From Aeromonas rivipollensis (GTDB taxonomy: Bacteria > Pseudomonadota > Gammaproteobacteria > Enterobacterales > Aeromonadaceae), in contig NZ_CP149130.1 in NCBI RefSeq assembly GCF_037811135.1, positions 733,501 to 797,500 of the forward strand: a DNA stretch of 64,000 nucleotides, given 5' to 3'. The notes under the pieces are model-generated. The model searched no databases and was not told the origin of the DNA. It saw only the letters and a list, made by a program, of their open reading frames with translations. Shown here one piece after another: positions 55,059-62,804 of the stretch. The translations under genes were made by a program, and so were the position numbers. Position 1 is the stretch's first letter. Every line of letters starts with the position of its first letter.

Positions 55059-55469
55059 ATGACACTTCCCCTGCTCGGCGGCATTCACCATGTGGCCATC
55101 ATCGCCAGCGACTATGAGCGCTCGCGCCACTTCTACCACCAGCTGCTGGGGCTGCCCATACTGGCGGAGACCCTGCGGGAGGCCCGTCACTCCTGGAAGC
55201 TGGATCTGGCGCTGCCGGATGGCAGCCAGCTGGAGCTGTTCAGCTTTCCCGCTCCCCCTGCGCGCCCTTCCAGGCCGGAGGCCTGCGGTCTGCGGCACCT
55301 GGCGTTTCGGGTGCAGGCGCTCGATCCCGTCATTGCCCATCTGGAGCACCACGGGGTGGCCGTGGAGCCGGTGCGGGTCGACGAGCTGACCGGCAGTCGC
55401 TTCACCTTCTTCGCCGATCCCGACGGCCTGCCGCTGGAGCTCTACGAGGTCGATGCCGAGCCGGCATGA
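55059..55469 (+). CDS. gloA2: VOC-family metalloenzyme, GloA2/YaeR-like
   Basis: 136 residues in the glyoxalase/bleomycin-resistance fold. IHHVAIIASDYERSRHFYHQLLG, EARHSWKLDLALPDG, LELFSFPAPPARPSRPEACGLRHLAF and FFADPDGLPLELYEV match E. coli YaeR. Predicted metal ligands are the His of HHVAI, Glu of LELFSF, His of LRHLAF and Glu of LELYE. Substrate unproved; lactoylglutathione lyase activity is only suggested by the name. Confidence 0.9.
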   Translation: MTLPLLGGIHHVAIIASDYERSRHFYHQLLGLPILAETLREARHSWKLDLALPDGSQLELFSFPAPPARPSRPEACGLRHLAFRVQALDPVIAHLEHHGVAVEPVRVDELTGSRFTFFADPDGLPLELYEVDAEPA

Positions 55470-55495
55470 GCGGTTGTGCAGCAACATGAGTGTGT

Positions 55496-55531
55496 AAAAA
55501 AGCCGCCCGGCGAACACCGGGCGGCTTTTTT
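55496..55531. terminator. Bidirectional terminator between gloA2 and mdtI-like gene
   Basis: 9-bp stem GCCGCCCGG/CCGGGCGGC with flanking A6 and T6. Confidence 0.95.
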
Positions 55532-55550
55532 CATGGGGTCAGAACGTCCA

Positions 55551-55871
55551 TCACGCCGTGGTCAGCAGGGCCACGGCGACGGCCATGACCAGGATGCCGA
55601 CCCAGCCGACGGGCTTGAGACGCTCGCCAAACAGCAGCAGGCCGCCGAGTGCGGTGCCCAGGATGCCGATGGCACCCCAGGTGGCATAGGCCACGGCGAG
55701 ATCTATCCTGCCTGTGCTCACAGCCTCACTGAGCAGGGTAAAGGCACAGAGCACCAGCAATATGCCGAGCAGGCCCCAGCCCTTGTGGCGAAAACCGAGG
55801 GAGCGGTTGATGGCCATGTTGGCCCCCACATCCAGCAGGGCGGCGCCCAGCACTATGATCAGCGGGTGCAT
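55551..55871 (-). CDS. mdtI: SMR transporter subunit, MdtI-like
   Basis: 106 residues, four helices. Forms a heterodimer with MdtJ that exports spermidine in E. coli. The helix-1 Glu that carries protons in SMR proteins is Asp here (ALLDVGANMAINRSLG), a notable change that the partner subunit may compensate for. Later motifs IDLAVAYATWGAIGILGT and FGERLKPVGWVGI fit. Overlaps mdtJ by 13 bases. Confidence 0.88.
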   Translation of the reverse strand: MHPLIIVLGAALLDVGANMAINRSLGFRHKGWGLLGILLVLCAFTLLSEAVSTGRIDLAVAYATWGAIGILGTALGGLLLFGERLKPVGWVGILVMAVAVALLTTA

Positions 55872-56374
55872 ACGGCCTCCTTGGTAGCGCCAAGACGGCT
55901 GTTGCTACCGGTGCCTGCAGCCGGTTTGTCATGGGCAGCGGCAAGACGGCGGCTGCTACCGATGCCTGCGGCCGGTTTGTCATGGGCAGCGCCAAGGCGG
56001 CTGCTGCTACCGGTGCCTGCAGCCGGCTCCTCATGGGTTTCCCCCATGGTCACCATAACAATGCCCACTATTGCCAGCGCCAGCCCGATCCACTCCTGCA
56101 CACTCAGCTCGTAGCCAAGGAACAGCACGGAGACGGCGGTGATCAGGGCGATTCCCAGCCCCTCCCACAACGCGAACGCAATACCAATGGAGATTGTTTT
56201 GGCGGCCTTGGCCAGCAGCAGGTAGGAGAGGGCGATGAGGAGCCACATCGGCAGATGGTGGAGCCAGCCTGTGTCACTCTCCGGGATCAGGGCCATGGTG
56301 GAGGTGCCTGCCACCTCGGTGAGGATGGCACCCGTCAGGAAGAGGCGGGCCAAAAGCAGGGGACTGAATAACAT
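55859..56374 (-). CDS. mdtJ: SMR transporter subunit MdtJ-like with repetitive C-terminal tail
   Basis: 171 residues versus about 121 in E. coli. The first ~110 hold the four SMR helices (LTGAILTEVAGTSTMALIPES with the essential Glu, IGIAFALWEGLGIALITAVSVL, GYELSVQEWIGLALAIVGIVMV). The extra C-terminal ~55 residues are three 17-residue repeats (HDKPAAGTGSNSRLGA type), encoded by 51-bp tandem repeats. ATG 56374 has AGAAGGAA before it. It is divergent from a LysR gene that may control it. Confidence 0.9.
   Translation of the reverse strand: MLFSPLLLARLFLTGAILTEVAGTSTMALIPESDTGWLHHLPMWLLIALSYLLLAKAAKTISIGIAFALWEGLGIALITAVSVLFLGYELSVQEWIGLALAIVGIVMVTMGETHEEPAAGTGSSSRLGAAHDKPAAGIGSSRRLAAAHDKPAAGTGSNSRLGATKEAVCTR
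55884..56036 (-). repeat. Three 51-bp in-frame tandem repeats inside mdtJ
   Basis: Units at 55884-55934, 55935-55985 and 55986-56036 differ by a few bases each. 51 is a multiple of 3, so copy changes keep the frame. Confidence 0.93.
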
Positions 56375-56532
56375 GGGGTTTCCTTCTGTTGCTACGACGA
56401 GGGAGAGGATAACCGCGGCTGGGCCAGACCCGGGTATCGCTGAGCGTCGATAATTCTGGCGCTGACGATTTGCCTTGGGGGAGGAGGGCGGCGTAAGGTG
56501 AGGATGGAACAATCTGCCATCAGAGCGCGTTC

Positions 56533-57414
56533 ATGAAGCTTTATCAGATACAACTCTTTGTAGAGTCAGCAGACAATGGCTCGATTGCCAATGCCGCCAG
56601 ACGCCTTGGCAAGAGCAGAAGTGCCGTCAGCACGGCGATCGCCGCCCTGGAGGTAGAGCTTGGCGTCGACCTTTTTGAACGAGGGGCCAACCAGAGCCGA
56701 CTCACCGAGATAGGGGAGCAGGTGCTGGACGACTGCCGGCGACTGCTGCAGGCGGCCAACAGCCTCAAGCTCAAGTGCGAACACCACGCCTCGGGCGCCG
56801 AGGTTGCGCTCAGGGTGGCGCGGGATGACGCCATCCCCGAGCCGGTCTGGCGCGAGATGCTGGGGGCGCTGCGCCACCAGTTTCCCGGCACCAGCATATC
56901 CCTGGTGCTGGCCTCGCCCCCCGAGCTGCCAGCCCTGGTGGAGGAGGGGTTCGTGGATGCCGCCTTCGGCCTCATCACCGAGGATCAGGAGCGCAGCGGC
57001 CTCAACATAGATGTGCTCAACCCCATCCGTACCCTGATGGTGGTGGCGCCCAGCCACCCGCTGGCGGGGTTGAAGCGAGTGCTGCAGCAGGATCTGACCG
57101 ATCAGACCCAGGTCACCCTCTCCTATGTGGACGAGTTCTCGGTCAAGAGCCTGCTCCCCATCGGCGGCCAGCACATAGGGTTGTCGAGCTTCGAGCTGAT
57201 GCGGGATGCAGTGCTGGACGGCCTCGGCTGGGCGGTGTTGCCCTCACCGCTGATCCAGAGCCAGCTGCGCCAGGGGGAACTGCTGACCCTGAAGCACAAG
57301 TTCAGCCTGCAGTGGCGCGATTACGGGGTCTATCTGTCGGAAAACGCCCATCACGGCAAGGTACTGGCCTGGCTGAAGAAGGCCATCGAGGCCTATCTCG
57401 AACCCTTCGAGTAG
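56533..57414 (+). CDS. LysR-family transcriptional regulator
   Basis: 293 residues. N-terminal winged HTH (IQLFVESADNGSIANAARRLGKSRSAVSTAIAALEVELGVDLFERG) and a C-terminal periplasmic-binding-like effector domain. It lies head to head with the mdtJI-like operon (158-bp gap), the usual arrangement for a LysR regulator and its target. The effector is unknown. Confidence 0.9.
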   Translation: MKLYQIQLFVESADNGSIANAARRLGKSRSAVSTAIAALEVELGVDLFERGANQSRLTEIGEQVLDDCRRLLQAANSLKLKCEHHASGAEVALRVARDDAIPEPVWREMLGALRHQFPGTSISLVLASPPELPALVEEGFVDAAFGLITEDQERSGLNIDVLNPIRTLMVVAPSHPLAGLKRVLQQDLTDQTQVTLSYVDEFSVKSLLPIGGQHIGLSSFELMRDAVLDGLGWAVLPSPLIQSQLRQGELLTLKHKFSLQWRDYGVYLSENAHHGKVLAWLKKAIEAYLEPFE

Positions 57415-57436
57415 CCCCTTTCAGGGAGGAAAACGA

Positions 57437-57461
57437 CAACAGGGGCCGCTGGCCCCTGTTG
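57437..57461. terminator. Convergent hairpin between LysR and DUF2937 genes
   Basis: 11-bp perfect stem CAACAGGGGCC/GGCCCCTGTTG with a 3-base loop. No long T tract on either side. Confidence 0.6.
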
Positions 57462-57478
57462 CTTGAGACGGCTGGAGG

Positions 57479-57994
57479 TCAGCGCAGGGCGCGACGGGGT
57501 GCGGGCTGACGCTGGCGAAAGGGCAGCAGGAGCAGGCTGAGCAGCAGATCCCCCAGCAGGGAGGCGAACAGCCCCACCGCCACGCCACAGAAGATGGCGG
57601 CCTGCTTGAGGGGCACCACATAGCCGTAGTTGCGCAGTGTGTCCTGCCAGAGCTGGGAGTCCGCCTGCAACAGCAGGTGGGAGAGCTGCAGGTACCAGGG
57701 CCTATTTTGGAAGGCGCGCTCCTGCTGCAGGTGGCGCTGCTGGCTCACCAGCTGCTGCAGGCTGGTGGCATCCTGGGTAAAGACGGGATCCTGGCTGGCG
57801 CCGTAATGGGCGACCAGGGCGTCGAGATCGCCGCCAAAGTGCTGATCCGCGGTGCGCTGGAAGGGCGCCAGGCCGAGGCTGGCCTGCTGCAGTCGCGCAT
57901 CCAGCCGCTGGTAGTAGAGATCGACGATCCCCGGTATCTGCACGCCCGCCAGCAAACCGAGGGCAAACAACATCATGCGAAGGTAGCTGCGCAT
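57479..57994 (-). CDS. DUF2937 inner-membrane protein
   Basis: 171 residues from ATG 57994 (MRSYLRMMLFALGLLAGVQIPGIVDLYYQRLDARL); 19 more in-frame residues upstream are possible. A helix at each end encloses a periplasmic helical middle (QQRHLQQERAFQNRPWYLQLSHLLLQ). Matches the DUF2937 family of unknown function as I recall it. Monocistronic. Confidence 0.75.
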   Translation of the reverse strand: MRSYLRMMLFALGLLAGVQIPGIVDLYYQRLDARLQQASLGLAPFQRTADQHFGGDLDALVAHYGASQDPVFTQDATSLQQLVSQQRHLQQERAFQNRPWYLQLSHLLLQADSQLWQDTLRNYGYVVPLKQAAIFCGVAVGLFASLLGDLLLSLLLLPFRQRQPAPRRALR

Positions 57995-58201
57995 AGCCAT
58001 CATCCTGAGTAAAAAGAGCCTCATACTAGCCGCAAGCCACTGGCGCGCCAAGGTGGTGCTGGCTGCTCCCGCATCCGGGGGCTGGGTGGGAACAAAAAAG
58101 ATTCAATAGGATATTGTTTGTTACATGAATTCTTACATTTTTGTGATTCAAGTCACCGGGAGGCTGGCCTAGAATCACCGCTTTTTGAAGGAAGACTCGG
58201 C

Positions 58202-58918
58202 ATGAGCAAGTTCATACCTTTCTATCTGATCGGGGGCCTGATTGCCCTCAGTTGGGCCGCCCTGCCGGGTCATGGCCCCTGGGATCGCTGGGATCTCGCC
58301 ACCTTCCAGCTGGTCAATGGCTGGCTGGGTGAATCCGCCCGCTGGGCCGATCTGGTGGCCATCACCAACAATCGCCTGTTCGATCTGGTCGCCCTGGGCT
58401 GCATGGGACTGATCCTGGCCACCTGCTTCTTCCGGGCCCAAGGTGATACGCGCCGTCGCCTGGTGGCCATGGGGATCGTCATGTTGCTGGGGGCTCTGGT
58501 GATCAACCAGCTCGGCCACTTGCTGCCGATCAGCCGTCCCAGCCCCACCCTGATGGTGGACGGGGCACTGCGGCTGACCGAGCTCAGCGCCATCCCGACC
58601 AAGGACTCTGCCGGCGACAGCTTCCCCGGCGATCATGCGCTGTTCCTGATGATCTTCGCCGGTTTTGCCCTGCGCTACCTGCCACGCCGGGCTGCCGTGG
58701 TCGCCGTGCTGATGGTGCCCCTGTTCTCGGCTCCCCGCATTCTCGCCGGTGCACACTGGCTGACCGACGTCTATGTCGGCGCCCTCTGCCTCGCCCTCAT
58801 CTGTCTGCCGCCCTTGCTGCTGACCCCCCTCTCGGATCGGCTGATCGACCACCTGGCTCCCAGGCTGCCCCGCTGGCTTGCCGGAACCCCTTGTTGCTTG
58901 GGTAACGGAAGGCAATAA
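58202..58918 (+). CDS. lpxT: Lipid A 1-diphosphate synthase-like PAP2 phosphatase
   Basis: 238 residues, six helices. The three PAP2 motifs appear as KDSAGDSFPGDHALFL (His), the region GAHWLTDVYVGA (His-Asp) and an upstream Lys/Arg-Pro motif ISRPSPTLMVDG. The protein follows E. coli LpxT end to end, including VAITNNRLFDLVAL and LLTPLSDRLID. LpxT moves a phosphate from undecaprenyl-PP to lipid A in the periplasm. ATG 58202 follows GAAGGAAG. Terminator downstream. Confidence 0.87.
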   Translation: MSKFIPFYLIGGLIALSWAALPGHGPWDRWDLATFQLVNGWLGESARWADLVAITNNRLFDLVALGCMGLILATCFFRAQGDTRRRLVAMGIVMLLGALVINQLGHLLPISRPSPTLMVDGALRLTELSAIPTKDSAGDSFPGDHALFLMIFAGFALRYLPRRAAVVAVLMVPLFSAPRILAGAHWLTDVYVGALCLALICLPPLLLTPLSDRLIDHLAPRLPRWLAGTPCCLGNGRQ

Positions 58919-58946
58919 AAAGAAGGCGGGTGACCGCCTTCTTTTG
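58918..58946 (+). terminator. Terminator after lpxT
   Basis: 12-bp stem AAAAGAAGGCGG/CCGCCTTCTTTT with GTGA loop. The 218 bases up to the next gene show nothing else. Confidence 0.92.
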
Positions 58947-59164
58947 CTTATGCCCATCGGTGCTGTGGTCGTCGCGAAATGACCAGGACTACGCCCGATG
59001 GGGGCGGGCTTGCGCCCTCAACGACAAGTATTGGCAGAGTCATTCGAGCTTTACCATCAGAAACTGACAGAGTTAAACGTTTGCATCCGATGAAAGCGTG
59101 ATCCAGACCAGGATTTTTTCTGTGGGCTGCCTTAGAATCGCCGCCCGTTGCTGGAGGTCCCCCT

Positions 59165-60070
59165 ATGCTTGTCACTTTTCTGCGCCTGTTGTTTATCGGC
59201 TGCGCCCTGGTCTTTATCTTCATGCTGGTCCACGCCTGGTGGCACAAGCGGCGCCGGGGCGAGCTGGAGTCCACTCCCTTCTGGCCGGTGGCGGCCATCG
59301 GCTTCGTCGCCAACTTTCTCGACACCCTTGGGGTCGGCAGCTTCGCCGTCAAGACCGCCTGCTACAAGCAGTTCAAGCTGATCGACGACCGCCTGCTGCC
59401 GGGCACCCTCAACGGTCAGTGCGTGCTGCCGACGGTCACCCAGTCCCTCATCTTCATCGGCGTGGTCAAGGTGGATCCGCTCACTCTCATCAGCATGATG
59501 GCCGCCGCCGCCGCGGGCGCCGCCTGGGGGGCCCGTCATGTGGCCTCGTTCGATCGCCAGACCATCAGGCTGGTGATGGCGGTCTCCCTGCTGGTGGTGG
59601 CCGGGCTCATCTTCGCCGGGCTGCTGGGGCTCTTCCCCCTCGGTGGCGAGGCCATGGGGCTCAGTGGCTACAAGCTGGGGATAGCCCTTGCCGGCAACTT
59701 CCTGTTCGGTGTGCTGATGAATGTGGGCATAGGGCTGTTCGCCCCCTGCATGACGCTGGTCTATCTGCTGGGGATGAACCCGCTGGCGGCCTTCCCCATC
59801 ATGATGGGCTCCACCGCCGTGCTCAGTGTCTTCTCGGCGGGCACCTTCATCCGCAAGGGGGCCTTCGATGCTAGGGCCGTGCTGGCGGTGGCTCTCTTCG
59901 GCCCTATCGGTGTGGTGCTGGCGGCCATGCTGGTACAGTCCATGGACATGGAGATGCTCAAATGGCTGGTGGCCTTCATCGTCATCTACACCTCCTGGAC
60001 CATGTACGCCTCCTGGCAGGCTGCGCGCCGTCAGCCCGAGTCTCGGCTGGCCGGTGCCGCCAGCTCGTAG
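59165..60070 (+). CDS. TauE/SafE-family membrane permease
   Basis: 301 residues with about eight hydrophobic helices and two copies of the TauE/SafE repeat (FVANFLDTLGVGSFAVKTA... in the N half, LFGVLMNVGIGLFAPCMTLVYLLGMNP in the C half). Members move sulfite, sulfoacetate or other anions; the substrate here is unknown. The last ~55 codons have a degenerate copy directly downstream. Confidence 0.88.
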   Translation: MLVTFLRLLFIGCALVFIFMLVHAWWHKRRRGELESTPFWPVAAIGFVANFLDTLGVGSFAVKTACYKQFKLIDDRLLPGTLNGQCVLPTVTQSLIFIGVVKVDPLTLISMMAAAAAGAAWGARHVASFDRQTIRLVMAVSLLVVAGLIFAGLLGLFPLGGEAMGLSGYKLGIALAGNFLFGVLMNVGIGLFAPCMTLVYLLGMNPLAAFPIMMGSTAVLSVFSAGTFIRKGAFDARAVLAVALFGPIGVVLAAMLVQSMDMEMLKWLVAFIVIYTSWTMYASWQAARRQPESRLAGAASS

Positions 60071-60083
60071 CGCCATGGACAGG

Positions 60084-60245
60084 GTGGTGGTACTGGCCCC
60101 GGAGTTGCTGGTGCAGTCCATGGACATGGAGATGTTCAAATAGCTGGTGACCTTCATCGTCATCTACACCTCCTGGACCATGTACGTCTCCTGGCAGGCG
60201 GCGCGCCGTCAGCCCGAGTCTCGGCTGGCCGGTGCCGCCAGCTAG
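60084..60245 (+). pseudogene. Tandem duplicate of the TauE/SafE gene 3' end
   Basis: About 160 bases nearly identical to 59911-60070 (CAGTCCATGGACATGGAGAT, CATCGTCATCTACACCTCCT, CGTCAGCCCGAGTCTCGGCT), ending in its own TAG at 60243-60245. A TGG-to-TAG change interrupts the frame. A small ATG reading (MDRVVVLAPELLVQ...) enters it by chance. The high identity means the duplication is recent. Confidence 0.92.
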
Positions 60246-60270
60246 TCGGCGTCCAGAGGCTGGTGAAGGT

Positions 60271-61086
60271 TTATCCGGCCCGCCTGATCCGGCCATGCCG
60301 CCTGGTGAGCGGCGCTTCCTGCGGGGCCGCCGCTGGCCGCTGACTGGAGGCGACCAGGGCGGCTTCGGCCTTGGCGCCGAGGAAGACATAGAGTCCCAGC
60401 GCCAGCAGCAACCCCACCGCACAGCCCATCACCCCCACCGCAGGCCAGAGCAGTTCGTTCTGGCCGAGGGATCCCTTGAACAGCAGCAAGAGCCCCTCGA
60501 TGGAGACTGCGATCAGGATGGCGGCGATGAAGCGGGTGATGGTGCGGCGAATGGCGCTGTGGCGGAAGATGTCCTTATGCAGCAGCACCTCTTCCTCCAA
60601 TATGGTCTTGCCCAGATCGAACACCGCCAGCGCCAGGGTCAGGAAGATGATGGCGCTGAAGGCGCCGAGCCGGTTCTGCTGGGTACCGCACAGCAGCAGA
60701 TAGAGCTGCTCTAGGCCATGCCAGATCAGGGTTCCCACGATGAGAAACAGCGCCAGGCTCAGGATCACGTAGACGGCCCTGAACCAGGGGATGGCGCGGC
60801 GCCGCTCCCTGTCCCCCATCAGCCAGGCGATCAGCTGATGCAGATTGATCTCAAGCTCGCGGCCATGGCCCTGCACCCTCAGTCGCAGTTGCCCCTGCGG
60901 GGCCGGAATGGGGGGCAGGATCTCCGTTCTTGCCTGGCTCTGGCCCAGGCTCTGCACGCTCAGCACGAAGGGATAGGCCTTGAGGGCCTCCTGGGGGAGG
61001 GTGAGCAGTCCCAGCAACAGGGGGGTCAACTCGGTTTCGTACTCCTGATAGCGCCGCAGCACGTCGATGGGGCTCATCTCTGCCAT
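60271..61086 (-). CDS. Integral membrane protein of unknown function
   Basis: 271 residues from ATG 61086 (MAEMSPIDVLRRYQEYETEL) with GAGG 7 bases before. A soluble N-terminal third, then four hydrophobic segments (AVYVILSLALFLIVGTLIW, AFSAIIFLTLALAVFDLG, FIAAILIAVSIEGLLLLF, AVGVMGCAVGLLLALGLYVFLG), with a basic C-terminus. No family recognised. An upstream 66-residue in-frame extension is rejected. Confidence 0.7.
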   Translation of the reverse strand: MAEMSPIDVLRRYQEYETELTPLLLGLLTLPQEALKAYPFVLSVQSLGQSQARTEILPPIPAPQGQLRLRVQGHGRELEINLHQLIAWLMGDRERRRAIPWFRAVYVILSLALFLIVGTLIWHGLEQLYLLLCGTQQNRLGAFSAIIFLTLALAVFDLGKTILEEEVLLHKDIFRHSAIRRTITRFIAAILIAVSIEGLLLLFKGSLGQNELLWPAVGVMGCAVGLLLALGLYVFLGAKAEAALVASSQRPAAAPQEAPLTRRHGRIRRAG

Positions 61087-61252
61087 ATGGACCTCGGTCA
61101 AGTGGGCTCCTGAATAAAGCAGTGCAAATAGTGGGCCCGCTTTATGACAGTCAATGTGGTGGCGGATGCACCAGCAAGTGGCAAACACCGGCGAGAAAAG
61201 AGAAGGGTCTGCACCAGAAGGGGGCTCTGGCAGGGCGAGACACAGAGGTAAC

Positions 61253-61277
61253 AAAAAAGGGCCCTTCGCGGGCCCTT
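61253..61277 (-). terminator. Terminator after hemL
   Basis: 8-bp stem AAGGGCCC/GGGCCCTT with a 5-base loop and T6 on the minus strand, 19 bases after the hemL stop. Confidence 0.92.
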
Positions 61278-61295
61278 GGTTCATGCTGGCAGGGC

Positions 61296-62582
61296 TCAGC
61301 CCGCCAGTCTGGCGAAGCTGCGCTCGGCGGCGGCCAGGGTGTGTTCGATCTCCTTGTCACCGTGGGCCAGTGACAGGAAGCCCGCCTCATAGGCGCTCGG
61401 CGCCAGATAGACACCCTCTTCCAGCATCAGATGGTAGAAGCGCTTGAAGCGTTCCATATCGCAGCGGGTCACCTGCTCATAGCGGGTGATCTCGGTCTCT
61501 TCGGTGAAGAAGAAGCCGAACATGCCGCCCACGTAGGTGATGGCGAGCGGGATGCCGTGTTTGGCAGCGGCGGCTTTCAGTCCTTCCGCCACCCGGGCCG
61601 TCTTGGCGCTCAGCTGCTCATAGAGACCCGGCTCCAGCAGCAAGTCCAGCATGGCCAGACCCGCAGCCATGGCCACCGGGTTGCCGGAGAGGGTGCCCGC
61701 CTGATAGACGGGGCCGGTCGGGGCTATGTATTGCATCACCTTCTTCTTGCCGCCGAAGGCGCCCACCGGCATGCCGGCACCGATGATCTTGCCGAGGGTG
61801 GTGAGGTCGGGATCTATGTTGTAGTGACCCTGGGCGCCGCGCAGGGAGACCCGGAAGCCGGTCATTACTTCGTCCAGGATCAGCAGGGCGCTGAACTCGT
61901 CGCAGATGGCGCGCAGCCCTTCCAGGAAGCCGGGCACCGGCGGGATGCAGTTCATGTTGCCCGCCACCGGCTCGACTATGATGCAGGCGATCTCGCTGCC
62001 GTACTGGGTGAAGGCTTCGCGCACCGAGTCCAGATCGTTGAATACACAGGTGAGAGTGTGCTTGGCGAAATCGGCAGGCACGCCCGGGCTGTTGGGCTGA
62101 CCCAGGGTCAGTGCGCCGGAACCTGCCTTCACCAGCAGGGAGTCGGCGTGGCCGTGGTAGCAACCCTCGAATTTGACGATCTTGTCCCGGCCGGTGTAGC
62201 CGCGGGCGAGGCGGATGGCGCTCATGGTGGCCTCTGTGCCGGAGTTGACCATACGCACCTGCTCCATGGAGGGCACTATCTGGCGTACCTTCTCGGCCAT
62301 CAGCACTTCGATCTCGGTCGGCGCGCCGTAGCTCAGTCCCTTCTCCACCGCCTTGATGACGGCGGCCTTGATGGCCGGGTGGTTGTGACCCAGCAGCATG
62401 GGGCCCCAGGAGCCGATGTAGTCCACATAGGCCTGGCCATCCACGTCATAGAGGTAGGCGCCATCGGCGTGATCGATGAAGCGGGGTGTGCCGCCGACCC
62501 CATTGAAGGCGCGGACCGGTGAGTTGACGCCGCCCGGAATGGTCTGGCGGGCCTGTTCAAACAGCTGATCTGATTTTGACAT
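61296..62582 (-). CDS. hemL: Glutamate-1-semialdehyde 2,1-aminomutase
   Basis: 428 residues. PLP enzyme that moves the amino group to form 5-aminolevulinate for haem. It starts [20 protein letters not shown]. Motifs: [42 protein letters not shown], the PLP Lys in [12 protein letters not shown], and [11 protein letters not shown]. Divergent from clcA as in E. coli. Confidence 0.98.
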   Translation of the reverse strand: MSKSDQLFEQARQTIPGGVNSPVRAFNGVGGTPRFIDHADGAYLYDVDGQAYVDYIGSWGPMLLGHNHPAIKAAVIKAVEKGLSYGAPTEIEVLMAEKVRQIVPSMEQVRMVNSGTEATMSAIRLARGYTGRDKIVKFEGCYHGHADSLLVKAGSGALTLGQPNSPGVPADFAKHTLTCVFNDLDSVREAFTQYGSEIACIIVEPVAGNMNCIPPVPGFLEGLRAICDEFSALLILDEVMTGFRVSLRGAQGHYNIDPDLTTLGKIIGAGMPVGAFGGKKKVMQYIAPTGPVYQAGTLSGNPVAMAAGLAMLDLLLEPGLYEQLSAKTARVAEGLKAAAAKHGIPLAITYVGGMFGFFFTEETEITRYEQVTRCDMERFKRFYHLMLEEGVYLAPSAYEAGFLSLAHGDKEIEHTLAAAERSFARLAG

Positions 62583-62804
62583 GGATCATCCTTAATGGGA
62601 TTTTGGTCGTCACCCGGGCGCAGGCGGTCGATAGCGGCTCGGCAGGCTGCGGTGGGAGGAGTATGCTTTGCGCTCTCGCCACCCGGACTCCCGGTCTGCA
62701 CCCGTGATAAATGAAACGGGCCGACTATAGCAGAAAGGCCCTGTGCTGGGCAGCCGAGCCGAGGCCGGGTGTTTCCGACCCTCGTTAGATGAGCGTGAAT
62801 ACCC

